DNA from: an uncultured Verrucomicrobiota bacterium
GTDB lineage: Bacteria; Verrucomicrobiota; Kiritimatiellia; Kiritimatiellales; Tichowtungiaceae
Direction of reading: 5' to 3'
Length of the DNA stretch: 64,000 nt
Assembly: GCA_903826865.1 (NCBI GenBank)
Contig: CAIKGD010000027.1
Coordinates: 1-64,000, forward strand
In this document: positions 43,337 through 52,001 of the stretch, piece after piece
Position numbering within the stretch: position 1 is the first letter of the stretch
How the letters are laid out: each line of letters starts with the position of its first letter
Program-made: the position numbers and the translations under genes
The notes under the pieces: generated by a model
Told to the model about the DNA's origin: nothing
The model's database searches: none
What the model saw: only the letters and a program-made list of their open reading frames with translations

Positions 43337-43935
43337 TCCGCCGCCGGAAGTGCCAATAAATGTTTCCAGATATTGGAGGCGGCGTTAAGCGCACGGGCGC
43401 GGTGGGAGATTTTATTTTTCACTTCAGCCGGCAGTTGCGCGAAGGTCTGGTTATAACCGTCCGGAACAAAGAGCGGGTCGTAGCCGAAACCCTGTTCTCC
43501 GCGCAGTTCTCCGATGATCATTCCCTGTACAGAACCTTCAACGGTCAGCGGCTTTTCGCCGGGCAGGGCGAGCGCGATGACGGTGCGGAATTGCGCGCGG
43601 CGGTTTTCTTTACCGGACAGTTCTCGCAGCAGTTTCACATTGTTATCATGGTAGGTGCAGCCTTCGCCGGACCAGCGGGCCGAATAGACGCCCGGTTCGC
43701 CGTTCAGCGCGTCCACTTCGAGTCCGGAGTCGTCGGCCAGCGCAGGCAATCCGGTAGCCTGACAGATTTCAACCGCTTTTTTAACCGCATTGGCCTCCAG
43801 CGTGCTGCCGTCTTCGACGACATCGGGAATTTCCGGAAAATCAAAGGCTGAGCAAACCTCCAACCCTTGAAAATCAAAGATGGCATGAATCTCTTCAAGC
43901 TTATGCGGATTGCGTGTGGCGATGACCAGTTTCAT
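43330..43935 (-). CDS. rdgB: XTP/dITP diphosphatase (Ham1/RdgB)
   Basis: A 201-residue house-cleaning pyrophosphatase from the ATG at 43935; an upstream in-frame extension runs through the tRNA antisense and is rejected. Motifs are complete: VIATRNPHKLEEI, the ENAVKKA-like EANAVKKAVEI, ADDSGLEVDALNGEPGVYSARW, GYDPLFVPDGYNQTFAQL and SHRARAL. It removes non-canonical purine triphosphates from the nucleotide pool. It lies 25 bases from tRNA-Leu on the same strand. Confidence 0.94.
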   Translation of the reverse strand: MKLVIATRNPHKLEEIHAIFDFQGLEVCSAFDFPEIPDVVEDGSTLEANAVKKAVEICQATGLPALADDSGLEVDALNGEPGVYSARWSGEGCTYHDNNVKLLRELSGKENRRAQFRTVIALALPGEKPLTVEGSVQGMIIGELRGEQGFGYDPLFVPDGYNQTFAQLPAEVKNKISHRARALNAASNIWKHLLALPAAEK

Positions 43936-43960
43936 GGCGGCGTTTTTGTTCAGGAAAAGG

Positions 43961-44047
43961 TGGTGCTCGAGCGGGGACTCGAACCCCGAAGGCATTGCTG
44001 CCACTAGCCCCTCAAGCTAGCGTGTCTACCAATTTCACCACCCGAGC
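43961..44047 (-). tRNA. tRNA-Leu (anticodon GAG)
   Basis: An 87-base class II tRNA on the minus strand: acceptor GCTCGGG pairs with CTCGAGC; a long variable arm, T-arm GGTTCGAGTCC and an encoded CCA are present. The anticodon stem CTAGC/GCTAG encloses TTGAGGG, giving anticodon GAG. Confidence 0.95.
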
Positions 44048-44178
44048 CCGGAGAATGAAGGCGGAGAACATAACGGTTCACCCTTTGAGGGGCAAGCGGA
44101 TATTTCCAAACAGTGGAAAATGTTCAGCCGGATTGTGCCGGTGCCTTGGTACCATCCCCGACAGCATAGAAGAGAAGT

Positions 44179-44694
44179 TTACTTCACGTTCGGGATAAAC
44201 AGTTTTTGACCGACCGACAGCCGGCTCGCATCCTGCATTTTATTCGCGTCCATAATCGTTTTGGTGCTGACGTTATAGGCCTTGGCGATGATGTAGAGTG
44301 TTTCACCGGGACGGACGACATGTTCGATGCCATAGGCGCTGGCGGCGGTTGCGGATTTGGACGCCGGAGCGGGAGCCGAAGTCTGTTTAATCAGTTTATC
44401 CAGTTCACCGCTCAGCCGTGCGACCATTTCCCGCTTATCCGCTTCGCTTTTCTGTTCAATGGCCGCGCAGCGGGTGCCGAGCTGGCTCTTTAAGGAATCG
44501 AGATCGCGGCTCATCTGTCCCACTTGCATTTCGAGTGTTTCCAGACGGCCGGCCATTCGCTGCTGGTTTTCCTGCGCAATAAACTGATCTTCAGTCATGG
44601 ATGCGCGGTCGGCGCGGGTCTGCAGTTGAAAAGGCACGGTTTCGCAACCGGCCAGCCCTATCGCCATCAAAACAACAAAAATAATTTTTTTCAT
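44179..44694 (-). CDS. LysM-domain lipoprotein with coiled coil
   Basis: A 171-residue product from the ATG at 44694, preceded by GGGAGG. A lipobox (IGLAGC, Cys at ~17) marks a lipoprotein. A coiled coil (about 40-100; FIAQENQQRMAGRLETLEMQ, MSRDLDSLKSQ) is followed by an Ala/Pro spacer and one C-terminal LysM domain (EHVVRPGETLYIIAKAYNVS to GQKLFIPN) that binds peptidoglycan. It probably tethers the outer membrane to the wall or organises an envelope complex. It is 27 bases downstream of sppA. Confidence 0.85.
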   Translation of the reverse strand: MKKIIFVVLMAIGLAGCETVPFQLQTRADRASMTEDQFIAQENQQRMAGRLETLEMQVGQMSRDLDSLKSQLGTRCAAIEQKSEADKREMVARLSGELDKLIKQTSAPAPASKSATAASAYGIEHVVRPGETLYIIAKAYNVSTKTIMDANKMQDASRLSVGQKLFIPNVK

Positions 44695-44721
44695 GATCTG
44701 TGTCCTCCCATCTTCCATTCC

Positions 44722-45687
44722 CTATGGTTTCCAAAGATACAGAAACTGCGGCGAACGCAGTTTCAGATTCGGCAGTACAACGGGACTCTTTCCCTCGAAA
44801 AGCTGTTCAATAAATGTCCGTTGCGGTTCGTAGCGTATGACGCGCAGCGCGCCGGTGTCGAGCAGTTGTGAGGTGCGGGCGAGCGCATCCTTCCAGTATC
44901 CGATTTCGTCGATCAATCCCTTGTCGAGTGCATCGGAGGCTGAAAAGATGCGGCCGTCGAACAGCCCGGCGGCGGCGACAGGGTCGAGTTTGCGCGAGCC
45001 GGTCACGATGCCGCTGAAGCGGGTCTGCATGTCATCGATCAGTTTCTGCAGCAGGGCGACCTGATTGGTGTTAACGGGCTGGAAGGGATTAAGCATATCT
45101 TTGTTGGCGCCCGATTTGATGGTGACATCCGTGATACCGATTTTTTCAGAAAGACCCTGAAAATTCATGGTTTGCATGATGACGCCGATGGAGCCGACGA
45201 CGGCGGTCGGTTCGGCGATGATGAAGTCGCCGGCCATGGCGGCATAGTAAGCGCCGGAAGCGCCGAGGTCGCGGATGAAGACCACCACGCGGCGGTCGGG
45301 ACGGCTGTTGCGGAAACCGCGCAGCGCGTTATAGATTTCGTCGCTGGGCGTGACGCCGCCGCCGGGCGAGTTGACTTCCAGAATAATGGCGCGCATTTCC
45401 GGATCGCGTTCCGCGGCGCGCACCTGCGTGAGGATGCTTTCAACCATGTCAGACCGGGCGGTGAGAAAACCTTCTTCTTCGGCCCGCATAATGACGCCGT
45501 CGAGCGGAATGCGCGCGACTTTAATGTTGCCGCTGCCGGAAGACCAGGTTTCGTCGAGTTTAGGTGCCTCGTCACGCGGGTAATCTTTTTCAACCTGACG
45601 GCAGTGCGAGAGCAGAATGCCCAGCAGGACGATGGCCAGCAGGGCGGTGATAATCCATGGTTTGCGGCTGTTTCTGTGATGATTCAT
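44722..45687 (-). CDS. sppA: Signal peptide peptidase SppA (S49 family, short form)
   Basis: A 321-residue membrane protease with one N-terminal transmembrane helix (residues ~10-27) and the S49 core: EVNSPGGGVTPSDEIYNAL, the nucleophile Ser in DLGASGAYYAAMAGD, and the catalytic Lys in VTIKSGANKDML. It degrades leftover signal peptides in the membrane and related substrates. Length matches the single-domain Bacillus-type enzyme. It is followed by the LysM lipoprotein gene, suggesting an envelope-maintenance pair. Confidence 0.88.
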   Translation of the reverse strand: MNHHRNSRKPWIITALLAIVLLGILLSHCRQVEKDYPRDEAPKLDETWSSGSGNIKVARIPLDGVIMRAEEEGFLTARSDMVESILTQVRAAERDPEMRAIILEVNSPGGGVTPSDEIYNALRGFRNSRPDRRVVVFIRDLGASGAYYAAMAGDFIIAEPTAVVGSIGVIMQTMNFQGLSEKIGITDVTIKSGANKDMLNPFQPVNTNQVALLQKLIDDMQTRFSGIVTGSRKLDPVAAAGLFDGRIFSASDALDKGLIDEIGYWKDALARTSQLLDTGALRVIRYEPQRTFIEQLFEGKSPVVLPNLKLRSPQFLYLWKP

Positions 45688-45779
45688 GCGCGGTATTCTA
45701 AGTCGCGCACCGGCAAAATCCAGTTTTTAGCAAAAGCAATTGACGGCACCGGTTCCTTCGGTTAAAAGCTCTCCCCACT

Positions 45780-45878
45780 ATGGGACAGCAACTTAAAGAA
45801 CGAACCAAGCAGAAACGCCGTGACCGCCGCAAAAAACGGCTCAAGGTGCGCGCCCGCGAAGCCGCCGCCAAGAAGTAA
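45780..45878 (+). CDS. Tiny, very basic protein
   Basis: A 32-residue ORF, MGQQLKERTKQKRRDR then KKRLKVRAREAAAKK, with 15 Lys/Arg. It begins MGQ and is followed 28 bases later by a clean intrinsic terminator, which argues that it is a real transcript unit rather than chance. No Shine-Dalgarno sequence is visible (ctctccccacta precedes the ATG). The composition suggests nucleic-acid or ribosome binding. I recall similar MGQ-starting basic peptides in PVC genomes but cannot verify that here. It is divergent from sppA and upstream of ruvA. Confidence 0.6.
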   Translation: MGQQLKERTKQKRRDRRKKRLKVRAREAAAKK

Positions 45879-45905
45879 CCGCTTCTTGTCCCCCGGAACC
45901 GAATA

Positions 45906-45938
45906 ACCTCGCAGAAATCACTTCTGCGGGGCTTTTCT
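45906..45938 (+). terminator. Intrinsic terminator after the tiny basic ORF
   Basis: CCTCGCAGAA pairs with TTCTGCGGGG across a short loop, followed by CTTTTCTGTTT. Confidence 0.8.
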
Positions 45939-45976
45939 GTTTCGGCTTAAAGGCTGAGGATAGTTCGATTTGGTAT

Positions 45977-46011
45977 TTCACATTTCATCATTCATCTTTC
46001 ATAGTTCGTCC
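45977..46011. repeat. Heptad array immediately upstream of ruvA
   Basis: TTC recurs at 45977, 45984, 45991, 45998 and 46005 with exact 7-base spacing (TTCACAT, TTCATCA, TTCATCT, TTCATAG, TTCGTCC). It ends two bases before the ruvA start, so the translation initiation region is repeat sequence. Confidence 0.8.
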
Positions 46012-46013
46012 CC

Positions 46014-46607
46014 ATGATTACTTTTCTGGAAGGCACTCTCGAAGAAAAACAGCCCGGACGCGCTGTGGTGAACGTCGGCGGGGTCGGTTATGAAGTGCTC
46101 GTTCCGCTCTGCAGTTTCGACCGCCTGCCGCCCGAGGGCGCAAAAACCCGTATTCTGATCTATCACCACATCACCGAAGTTTCGCAGGCGCTTTTCGGCT
46201 TTGCCACGGCTGAAGAACGCCGGATGTTCACGCTTTTGCTCAGCGTCAGCGGGGTCGGTCCGAAAATTGCCGTCAGCGCACTCTCCGGTCTCTCCGCCCG
46301 CGAACTGAAAACCGCGCTGATTGAAAGCGACGTCAAACGGCTCTCCTCCATCTCCGGCATCGGTAAAAAAACCGCCGAGCGCATCATTGTCGAACTGCGC
46401 GATAAATTTTCGGCCGGCGAGGCGCTTGAAACGCTGGCAGGAGCCGACGATCAGCCGATTGGCGACAGCCGCCTGCGCGACGCCGCGCTCGCCCTCATCT
46501 CTCTCGGCTACAAACAGGACGACGCCCGCAAAATGGTTAAGGCGCTCAAGCTGGAAACTTCGACTTCGGTGGAAGAGCTGATCCGAATGGCGTTAACCGG
46601 GAGATAG
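46014..46607 (+). CDS. ruvA: Holliday junction branch-migration protein RuvA
   Basis: A 197-residue RuvA. Domain I is the OB fold (MITFLEGTLEEKQPGRAVVNVGGVGYEVLVPL), domain II has two helix-hairpin-helix motifs (LLLSVSGVGPKIAVSALSGLS and RLSSISGIGKKTAERIIVEL) and domain III (from ~150, ALISLGYKQDDARKMVKAL) contacts RuvB. RuvA binds four-way junctions and loads RuvB. Its partner ruvB is 5.4 kb away at 52002, whereas the two are usually adjacent. A diverged copy of its domain III lies at 48119-48221, after the sulfatase gene. Confidence 0.95.
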   Translation: MITFLEGTLEEKQPGRAVVNVGGVGYEVLVPLCSFDRLPPEGAKTRILIYHHITEVSQALFGFATAEERRMFTLLLSVSGVGPKIAVSALSGLSARELKTALIESDVKRLSSISGIGKKTAERIIVELRDKFSAGEALETLAGADDQPIGDSRLRDAALALISLGYKQDDARKMVKALKLETSTSVEELIRMALTGR

Positions 46608-46661
46608 GAAATGGGCTTCACAAAATTACTAGATTACGGGCAGATGCAGGAAAGATGAATT

Positions 46662-48089
46662 ATGTCCGTGAAGAGAACAGTTCTTTCATTGCTGGGATTT
46701 ACTGCAGGACTTGTTTCGAATGCAGAAGTCCAGCCGAAAAAGCCGGATGTCTTTCTGATTACCGCCGACGACCTCGGACTTCAGTTAGGGTGTTACGGCG
46801 ATCACACAGTTCCAACACCGCATCTGGATGCCTTTGCAGCCGGTTCGGTTAAATTTACACGCGCATATGTTGCTTCTGCCAGTTGCAGTCCTTCCCGGTC
46901 AGCCATTTTAACGGGATTGTATCCGCATCAAAACGGGCAGCTCGGGCTGGTGAACAACTATTCGATGAAGGCCGGTTTGCCGAATCTTACAGTCTGGATG
47001 AAGCAGAACGGCTACTTTACAGCCATTCTCGGTAAGCTGCATGTTCTGCCGGAGAGCGATTTCCTGTTTGATCAGGCGACTATGACACCTGCCCAAGTGA
47101 CGAGGGATGTACGAAAAATGGCCGAAACTGCGGCAGATCTCTGCAGGCAGTCGGCTGAGCGTCCCGCCTTTCTCTATATCAACTATTTTGATCCGCATGA
47201 AATTGCCGGCGAGCCGACCGGCTTCACCAGCCAGTTCAAAGGGATTCCGGAGCATGTTCTGGCTCCGTCCAATGCCCCGGCATTTCCTTTTACGGGATTC
47301 ACGGCGCCCGAAATTCAGATAAAAACCGCCGGATACTATAACAGCGTTGCCCGTCTGGATGCCGGAATCGGAATGCTGATTGATACGTTGAAAGCGCAGC
47401 ACCGCTGGGATGATGCGCTGGTTATTTTTATCGGAGACAACGGCCCTCCGTTTACCCGCGCGAAAACCACCTGCTATGAAGGCGGGCTTCATGTCCCGAT
47501 GATCGTCAAATTCCCCGGCAACCGGTACGGCGGAACCGTGGAAGAGGCTTTAACCTCCGCTGTGGACATTGTTCCGACGATTCTCCGGACGATCAGAGCC
47601 GATGTACCGGAAAATCTTCCGGGCATTGATCTCGGTGCGCTGCTGGGCGGCGACCGGTCATTGGAGCGCCGGCATGTTTTCGGGGAATTCTCTGCCCATC
47701 TGGCAAAACATTTTTATCCCAGACGCTCTGTTTCCGACGGACGCTATAAACTGGTTTACAACCTTCAGTACACCCGGCCTAATCCGCTTCCGCAGCAGCA
47801 GGACGGTGCGGCTGACATTGCAGAAAAAATGACTGTTCCGGCGATGGCACTTAAAGCACTGGAACGATTGAAAAACTCGCCGGAGTACGAGTTGTACGAC
47901 CTGAAAAAAGATCCATGGGAGTTTGATGATTTATCCGCTCAGCCCGAATACGAGCCGATTCTGAAGACGCTTAAAATGCAAATTCAGCAGTGGCGGAAGC
48001 AGACAGACGATCCGGTTACGGCACAGACGGTATTCGCTGAATTCGAAAAACAGCCGGAAAAACCTAAAGGAGACGGCAAGGTACAGTAG
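46662..48089 (+). CDS. Secreted type I sulfatase
   Basis: A 475-residue family S1 sulfatase with a signal peptide (about 1-21). The FGly-forming signature is C75-S-P-S-R with the following SAILTG. Metal ligands are seen in ITADDLG near the start and IGDNGPPF later. Cys (not Ser) at position 75 means maturation by FGE or anSME; neither is in this window. It hydrolyses sulfate esters, probably on polysaccharide. It lies between ruvA and a decayed copy of the ruvA 3' end, so it was probably inserted here. Confidence 0.92.
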   Translation: MSVKRTVLSLLGFTAGLVSNAEVQPKKPDVFLITADDLGLQLGCYGDHTVPTPHLDAFAAGSVKFTRAYVASASCSPSRSAILTGLYPHQNGQLGLVNNYSMKAGLPNLTVWMKQNGYFTAILGKLHVLPESDFLFDQATMTPAQVTRDVRKMAETAADLCRQSAERPAFLYINYFDPHEIAGEPTGFTSQFKGIPEHVLAPSNAPAFPFTGFTAPEIQIKTAGYYNSVARLDAGIGMLIDTLKAQHRWDDALVIFIGDNGPPFTRAKTTCYEGGLHVPMIVKFPGNRYGGTVEEALTSAVDIVPTILRTIRADVPENLPGIDLGALLGGDRSLERRHVFGEFSAHLAKHFYPRRSVSDGRYKLVYNLQYTRPNPLPQQQDGAADIAEKMTVPAMALKALERLKNSPEYELYDLKKDPWEFDDLSAQPEYEPILKTLKMQIQQWRKQTDDPVTAQTVFAEFEKQPEKPKGDGKVQ

Positions 48090-48118
48090 TCGGCACTGTA
48101 AAAGTCATTTGAACCAAT

Positions 48119-48221
48119 GGGTACAAGCAGGACGACGCCCGCAAAATGGTTAAAGCACTTCAAACAGGAAGCGACAACCTCCGTTGAAGATATTGTTCGC
48201 ATGGCGTTAACGGGAAGATAA
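48119..48221 (+). pseudogene. Decayed duplicate of the 3' end of ruvA
   Basis: Reads GYKQDDARKMVKAL, then after a one-base insertion near 48161 continues as KQEATTSVEDIVRMALTGR and a stop. This matches the last ~33 residues of RuvA (GYKQDDARKMVKALKLETST...). The first ~32 bases are nearly identical to 46506 onward, and the rest is diverged as between species. Nothing of the upstream part of ruvA is present. Confidence 0.88.
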
Positions 48222-48238
48222 CGCGGGAAAAGAAAAAG

Positions 48239-48253
48239 TTCCAACCATTGGAA
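48239..48253. repeat. TTCCAA-N3-TTGGAA palindrome
   Basis: Exact copy (spacer CCA) between the ruvA remnant and the beta-helix gene. Confidence 0.75.
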
Positions 48254-48318
48254 AATCAGGAATCAGCAAATTTTAAAATTCATTGACGGATCCCTGACGC
48301 CCCTTTTGGAGATAAGAT

Positions 48319-50532
48319 ATGAGCGCACTGTTGTTTATGGCGGCGTTTGGTTTCTCTCTGTTGCACGGAGAAATTGACCCGGTGGAAATCCATGTTCCGT
48401 CCGGCGCAGATTTGCACGCAATGCGCGATCAGGTGCGCACCTTGAACACCACAATGACCAACGACATCGTGGTCTATCTCGCGGACGGAACCTATGTACT
48501 CACCAACACGCTGGAGTTTACGTCACAGGATTCGGCGACAGGAGGCCATCGCATCATCTGGCGCAACGAGCCGGGCACGCGTCCATGCATCAGCGGCGGG
48601 CAGGTAATCACCGGATGGATCGAGCAGGGGGGCGATATTGTAACTGCACCTGTTCCGGCGGGTTCGCGGTTCCGGCAACTGTATGTGAATGGCCTGAAAG
48701 CGGAGCGGGCCGAATATTTGAACGGAATCGGAAACTGGGCGCGGGTGCAATACGATGCGGCCAACAAGCGCTGCTACATGACTCAACCTTATGCGACGAG
48801 CAAAGGAATCACCACGGGTTCTTCTTGGGCGACAAACACCAACGTGGAAATCAATCTGGGAGAAACATTTAGGACGCATCAGTTGAAGCTGAAAAGCATC
48901 ACAACCGATTTTACGAACACATACCTGAATATTGCCGAGCCGGCGGCGACATTTCTGGGCAGTGATTTCGGGAACAACGGTTCTGGCGTGTACTACCCGT
49001 ACGACATCTATTTTGAGAACGCGCTGGAATTCGTGACCGATCCCGGCGAGTGGTACCTGAGCGAGGCTGGTAACACGGTGTATTACAAGTTGAACGCAGG
49101 TGAGACGGTAGCCAGTATCAGTGCGGTTGCGCCGGTGCTTCAGCATCTGGTGCGCATTGACGGGGCGAACGACCTGCAGTTTTTCGGCCTTTGCTTTGAG
49201 CACAGCACTTGGCTTGAGCCGAGTGACAACGGACTGGTTTCCTATCAGAATCTCTGTAGCGGAGATGCCAACGTTCCCATTCCGGCAGCAATCGATATCC
49301 GCAACAGCCGGAACATCCAGTTTGAACGCAACATCATCCGCTACACCGGAGGCACGGGCATCATGGCTTGGGATGAGAGTGTTCTGTACCTGTCTCTGCT
49401 CGGCAACTGCTTCTATGAAACCGCTGCGGCAGCCTTGCAGCTCGGAAATGATGACAAACGGAACACAACCGTGATCACGAGCGGATTATACCAGCCCTCC
49501 GTTTGTGAAAACTCATTTGTACGTTGCGGAATGCAATACTCCACGACGGCGGTGTTCGGCACCTACCCGTATCAGCTGGCATTCCGGCACAACACGATCA
49601 GTACCAACAATGGCATGGCCCTCAATATTGGCTGGGGCTCGAACAACACGAAGGACTTGATCTATCGGCCGCTTGTCGAATACAACAAATTTGACAGTTG
49701 CGCGCAGGAAGCCACCGATGCTGCCGTTTACCACACGAGAAATCCTGTTTATGGATCATGCGTATCCAGAAACTGGTTCAACAACTCGGTTAAGGTCGTT
49801 AGCGGACGAATACGGGGTCGGTATTCCAACACGTTCAATGACCCAAAATTCGGAAACATCTATCATGATAACGATGCGCAGCATAATAACTTTGTGGGAA
49901 ACCTGCATACTGGGTTTTCGCTGAATGGTTTTGCAGGACGTCTTGATGGGTTGTTTATCGGTCTGGCGCCAGGAGAACCAAACTACATCGTGGACTGCGA
50001 TTCCGCAGACGATACGAATATGGTGATGGCTCTTGCCGGGTCGACTGCGGCTTATGCAGATATGCGGGGGTATGCGCTATCCGGCAGCCCCGGAGGTTCT
50101 CTAGATCCTTCGCCCCACCGGTATGCGGCTTTTTTGGTGGATGACCGGGATCCCCAGCGTACCGATGAAAGGGGAAATATAACAAAACTTACCTATACCG
50201 GAACATGGATCGAGACCGGTTCCGGCGGCACCGATCAGGCAGGGGGAGGATATTTGGACACCTATACGTCCGCCACGGCCAACGGTGCCAAGGCCGCGCT
50301 GACCTTTACCGGTACCGGGACAGCGATTTTCGGGCCCAAATCGGCGGAGCAGGGGCAAGTCGAAGTGCGCATCGATGGCGTTTTGGTTCAAACGCTCAAT
50401 CTTCAAGGGAGCGGCTTGTTTCAGCAGGTGTGGTACCAGACCTGCGGATTGGTCTGCGGCCAACACCAGGTCGAGCTGACCAAGATCAGCGGAACAAAAT
50501 TGAGCGTGGATGGGTTTATTGTGTTTCAATAA
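48319..50532 (+). CDS. Secreted right-handed beta-helix protein, GH141-like, with C-terminal beta-sandwich
   Basis: A 737-residue exported protein (signal peptide ~1-17). The opening HVPSGADLHAMRDQVRTLNT, LADGTYVLTNTLEF and RIIWRNEPGTRPCISGGQVITGW match the start of the two larger beta-helix proteins at 56940 and 59300. A parallel beta-helix core follows (IDIRNSRNIQFERNIIRYTG, YNKFDSC, RNWFNN). The last ~110 residues are a separate beta-sandwich (GTGTAIFGPK, VEVRIDGVLVQTLNLQG), probably carbohydrate-binding. GH141 is the closest enzyme family I can name, on layout; activity is unproven. It follows a sulfatase within the block that separates ruvA and ruvB. Confidence 0.72.
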   Translation: MSALLFMAAFGFSLLHGEIDPVEIHVPSGADLHAMRDQVRTLNTTMTNDIVVYLADGTYVLTNTLEFTSQDSATGGHRIIWRNEPGTRPCISGGQVITGWIEQGGDIVTAPVPAGSRFRQLYVNGLKAERAEYLNGIGNWARVQYDAANKRCYMTQPYATSKGITTGSSWATNTNVEINLGETFRTHQLKLKSITTDFTNTYLNIAEPAATFLGSDFGNNGSGVYYPYDIYFENALEFVTDPGEWYLSEAGNTVYYKLNAGETVASISAVAPVLQHLVRIDGANDLQFFGLCFEHSTWLEPSDNGLVSYQNLCSGDANVPIPAAIDIRNSRNIQFERNIIRYTGGTGIMAWDESVLYLSLLGNCFYETAAAALQLGNDDKRNTTVITSGLYQPSVCENSFVRCGMQYSTTAVFGTYPYQLAFRHNTISTNNGMALNIGWGSNNTKDLIYRPLVEYNKFDSCAQEATDAAVYHTRNPVYGSCVSRNWFNNSVKVVSGRIRGRYSNTFNDPKFGNIYHDNDAQHNNFVGNLHTGFSLNGFAGRLDGLFIGLAPGEPNYIVDCDSADDTNMVMALAGSTAAYADMRGYALSGSPGGSLDPSPHRYAAFLVDDRDPQRTDERGNITKLTYTGTWIETGSGGTDQAGGGYLDTYTSATANGAKAALTFTGTGTAIFGPKSAEQGQVEVRIDGVLVQTLNLQGSGLFQQVWYQTCGLVCGQHQVELTKISGTKLSVDGFIVFQ

Positions 50533-50709
50533 GAAAAGATCGCCGAAAGATGAAGACAAGGGATTCTATAATTAATAATTTCGCCTCTCTCCTGCGGGGC
50601 GTTTCTTTCGGAGAATACCGATAAGCACTTCAGAATACTTCAGGTACAATGGCTGGAAATGGGGAGGGAGTCCGACTGTTTGGCAGGTGGATTTGAGCGA
50701 ACAGGGTGA
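50533..50709. other. Intergenic region, no gene seen
   Basis: About 177 bases with weak inverted repeats only (for example CGCCGAAAG near 50541 and CTTTCGGAG near 50608). No ribosome binding site other than a weak AGGGTGA before the next gene. Confidence 0.3.
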
Positions 50710-51552
50710 ATGGATATGAAAACCGAACGATCACTGGTGGCTTTTGAGGATCATAAAATCCGGCGGGTTTATGACGAGAAGTCGGAGACCTGGTTTTTTT
50801 CCGTGGTGGATGTGGTTGCCGCTTTAACGGGCAGCGTGAATTCCCGGGATTACTGGTTTAAGATGAAAACCAGAGTCAAAACCGAGGACGGATTTGAGTT
50901 GTCGACAATTTGTCGACAACTGAAGCTTATATCTTCTGACGGAAAGAGATACGCCACGGATTGCGCGGATGTTCAAGGTCTTTTCCGGATCATTCAGTCC
51001 ATTCCTTCGCCCAAAGCGGAACCGATCAAGCTCTGGCTCGCTAAAGTGGGTTACGAACGGATTCAGGATATGAGCGATCCGGCGCGGTCGCTGGATCGCG
51101 CCCGGGAATTCTGGAAGCAGCACGGACGGAGCGAGAAGTGGATTCAGCAGCGGATGACGGGACAGGAAACCCGCAATAAGCTGACGGATTACTGGAAAGA
51201 GCATGAGGTCAAAGGCGAGGACGAATACGCGATTCTGACCAATATCATTCATCAGGAATGGAGCGGAGTTTCGGTTAAAAAGCATAAGCAGCTCAAGGAG
51301 CTCAAAAGCCAGAACCTGCGCGACCATATGAGCGAAGCGGAGCTGATTTTTACCGCCCTTGCTGAGCTTTCCACCCGCCAGATTGCTGAGAGTGTTGAGG
51401 CAACCGGCCTGATCGAAAATTCCGAAGCAGGCAAAAAAGGCGGGAAGATCGCCAAAAATGCGCGTCTTGCGCTGGAGCAGAAAACCGGTCGGAGCGTGGT
51501 GACCGGCGAAAACTTCCTGCCGCCGGCATCTGGAAAGAAGAAGCTGAAATAA
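50710..51552 (+). CDS. BRO-family / DinD-like protein
   Basis: A 280-residue protein with an N-terminal Bro-N domain (KIRRVYDEKSETWFFSVVDVVAAL, RDYWFKMK, CRQLKLISSDGKRYATDCAD) and a C-terminal helical region (GYERIQDMSDPARSLDRAREFW, IQQRMTGQETRNKLTDYW) like that of DNA-damage-inducible protein D and related phage antirepressor-like proteins. The family binds DNA, but its role in chromosomes is unclear. Start may be ATG 50710 or 50716. It is one of the accessory genes between ruvA and ruvB, and of likely phage or mobile origin. Confidence 0.82.
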   Translation: MDMKTERSLVAFEDHKIRRVYDEKSETWFFSVVDVVAALTGSVNSRDYWFKMKTRVKTEDGFELSTICRQLKLISSDGKRYATDCADVQGLFRIIQSIPSPKAEPIKLWLAKVGYERIQDMSDPARSLDRAREFWKQHGRSEKWIQQRMTGQETRNKLTDYWKEHEVKGEDEYAILTNIIHQEWSGVSVKKHKQLKELKSQNLRDHMSEAELIFTALAELSTRQIAESVEATGLIENSEAGKKGGKIAKNARLALEQKTGRSVVTGENFLPPASGKKKLK

Positions 51553-51597
51553 GGGGCAGAGATACAGAGGCACATAGGCACAAAGGGGCAGAGGGAT
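51553..51597. repeat. GGCA-word array before the second S23-type gene
   Basis: Loose tandem words (GGGGCAGAG, GGCACATAG, GGCACAAAG, GGGGCAGAGG) with 8-10 base spacing. The sequence just after the gene (TTTGCCCCTATGTGCC, 51965-51980) is an approximate inverse of these words, so the gene is bracketed. Confidence 0.6.
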
Positions 51598-51600
51598 AAG

Positions 51601-51963
51601 ATGGGGGAGATAAAAACATATCGGGATCTGATAGTTTGGCAAAAGGCGATGGCTCTTGTTACGGCTGTGTATCGTTGCGCCGGGCAGTTTCCAACGTCTG
51701 AAGTGTACGGATTGATTCCTCAGTTGCAGCGTTGTGCAGTCTCTATTCCAAGTAATATTGCGGAAGGATATGGTCGGCGTTCTACCGGTGACTACCGTAG
51801 GTTTCTTCAGATTTCAATGGGCTCGGTGTTTGAATTACAAACGCAGCTTGAGATCGCGCGTAATCTGGACTATCTAACCCAACAGCGATTTGAAGAACTT
51901 TACGGACAAAGCAGGGAAGTCGAACGAATGCTCAGCAGTCTGATTGCCAAACTGAAAGATTAA
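51601..51963 (+). CDS. Four-helix bundle protein, S23/IVP family (second copy)
   Basis: A 120-residue member of the same family as 6621-6995, but a different subgroup: [64 protein letters not shown]. This is the form usually annotated as four-helix bundle protein. Function is unknown. It starts directly after a repeat array and ends just before inverted copies of those words. Together with the first copy this shows a recurring placement of these genes within repeat words. Confidence 0.88.
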   Translation: MGEIKTYRDLIVWQKAMALVTAVYRCAGQFPTSEVYGLIPQLQRCAVSIPSNIAEGYGRRSTGDYRRFLQISMGSVFELQTQLEIARNLDYLTQQRFEELYGQSREVERMLSSLIAKLKD

Positions 51964-52001
51964 CTTTGCCCCTATGTGCCAGATCCCTTAGGAACTTCTC
52001 T

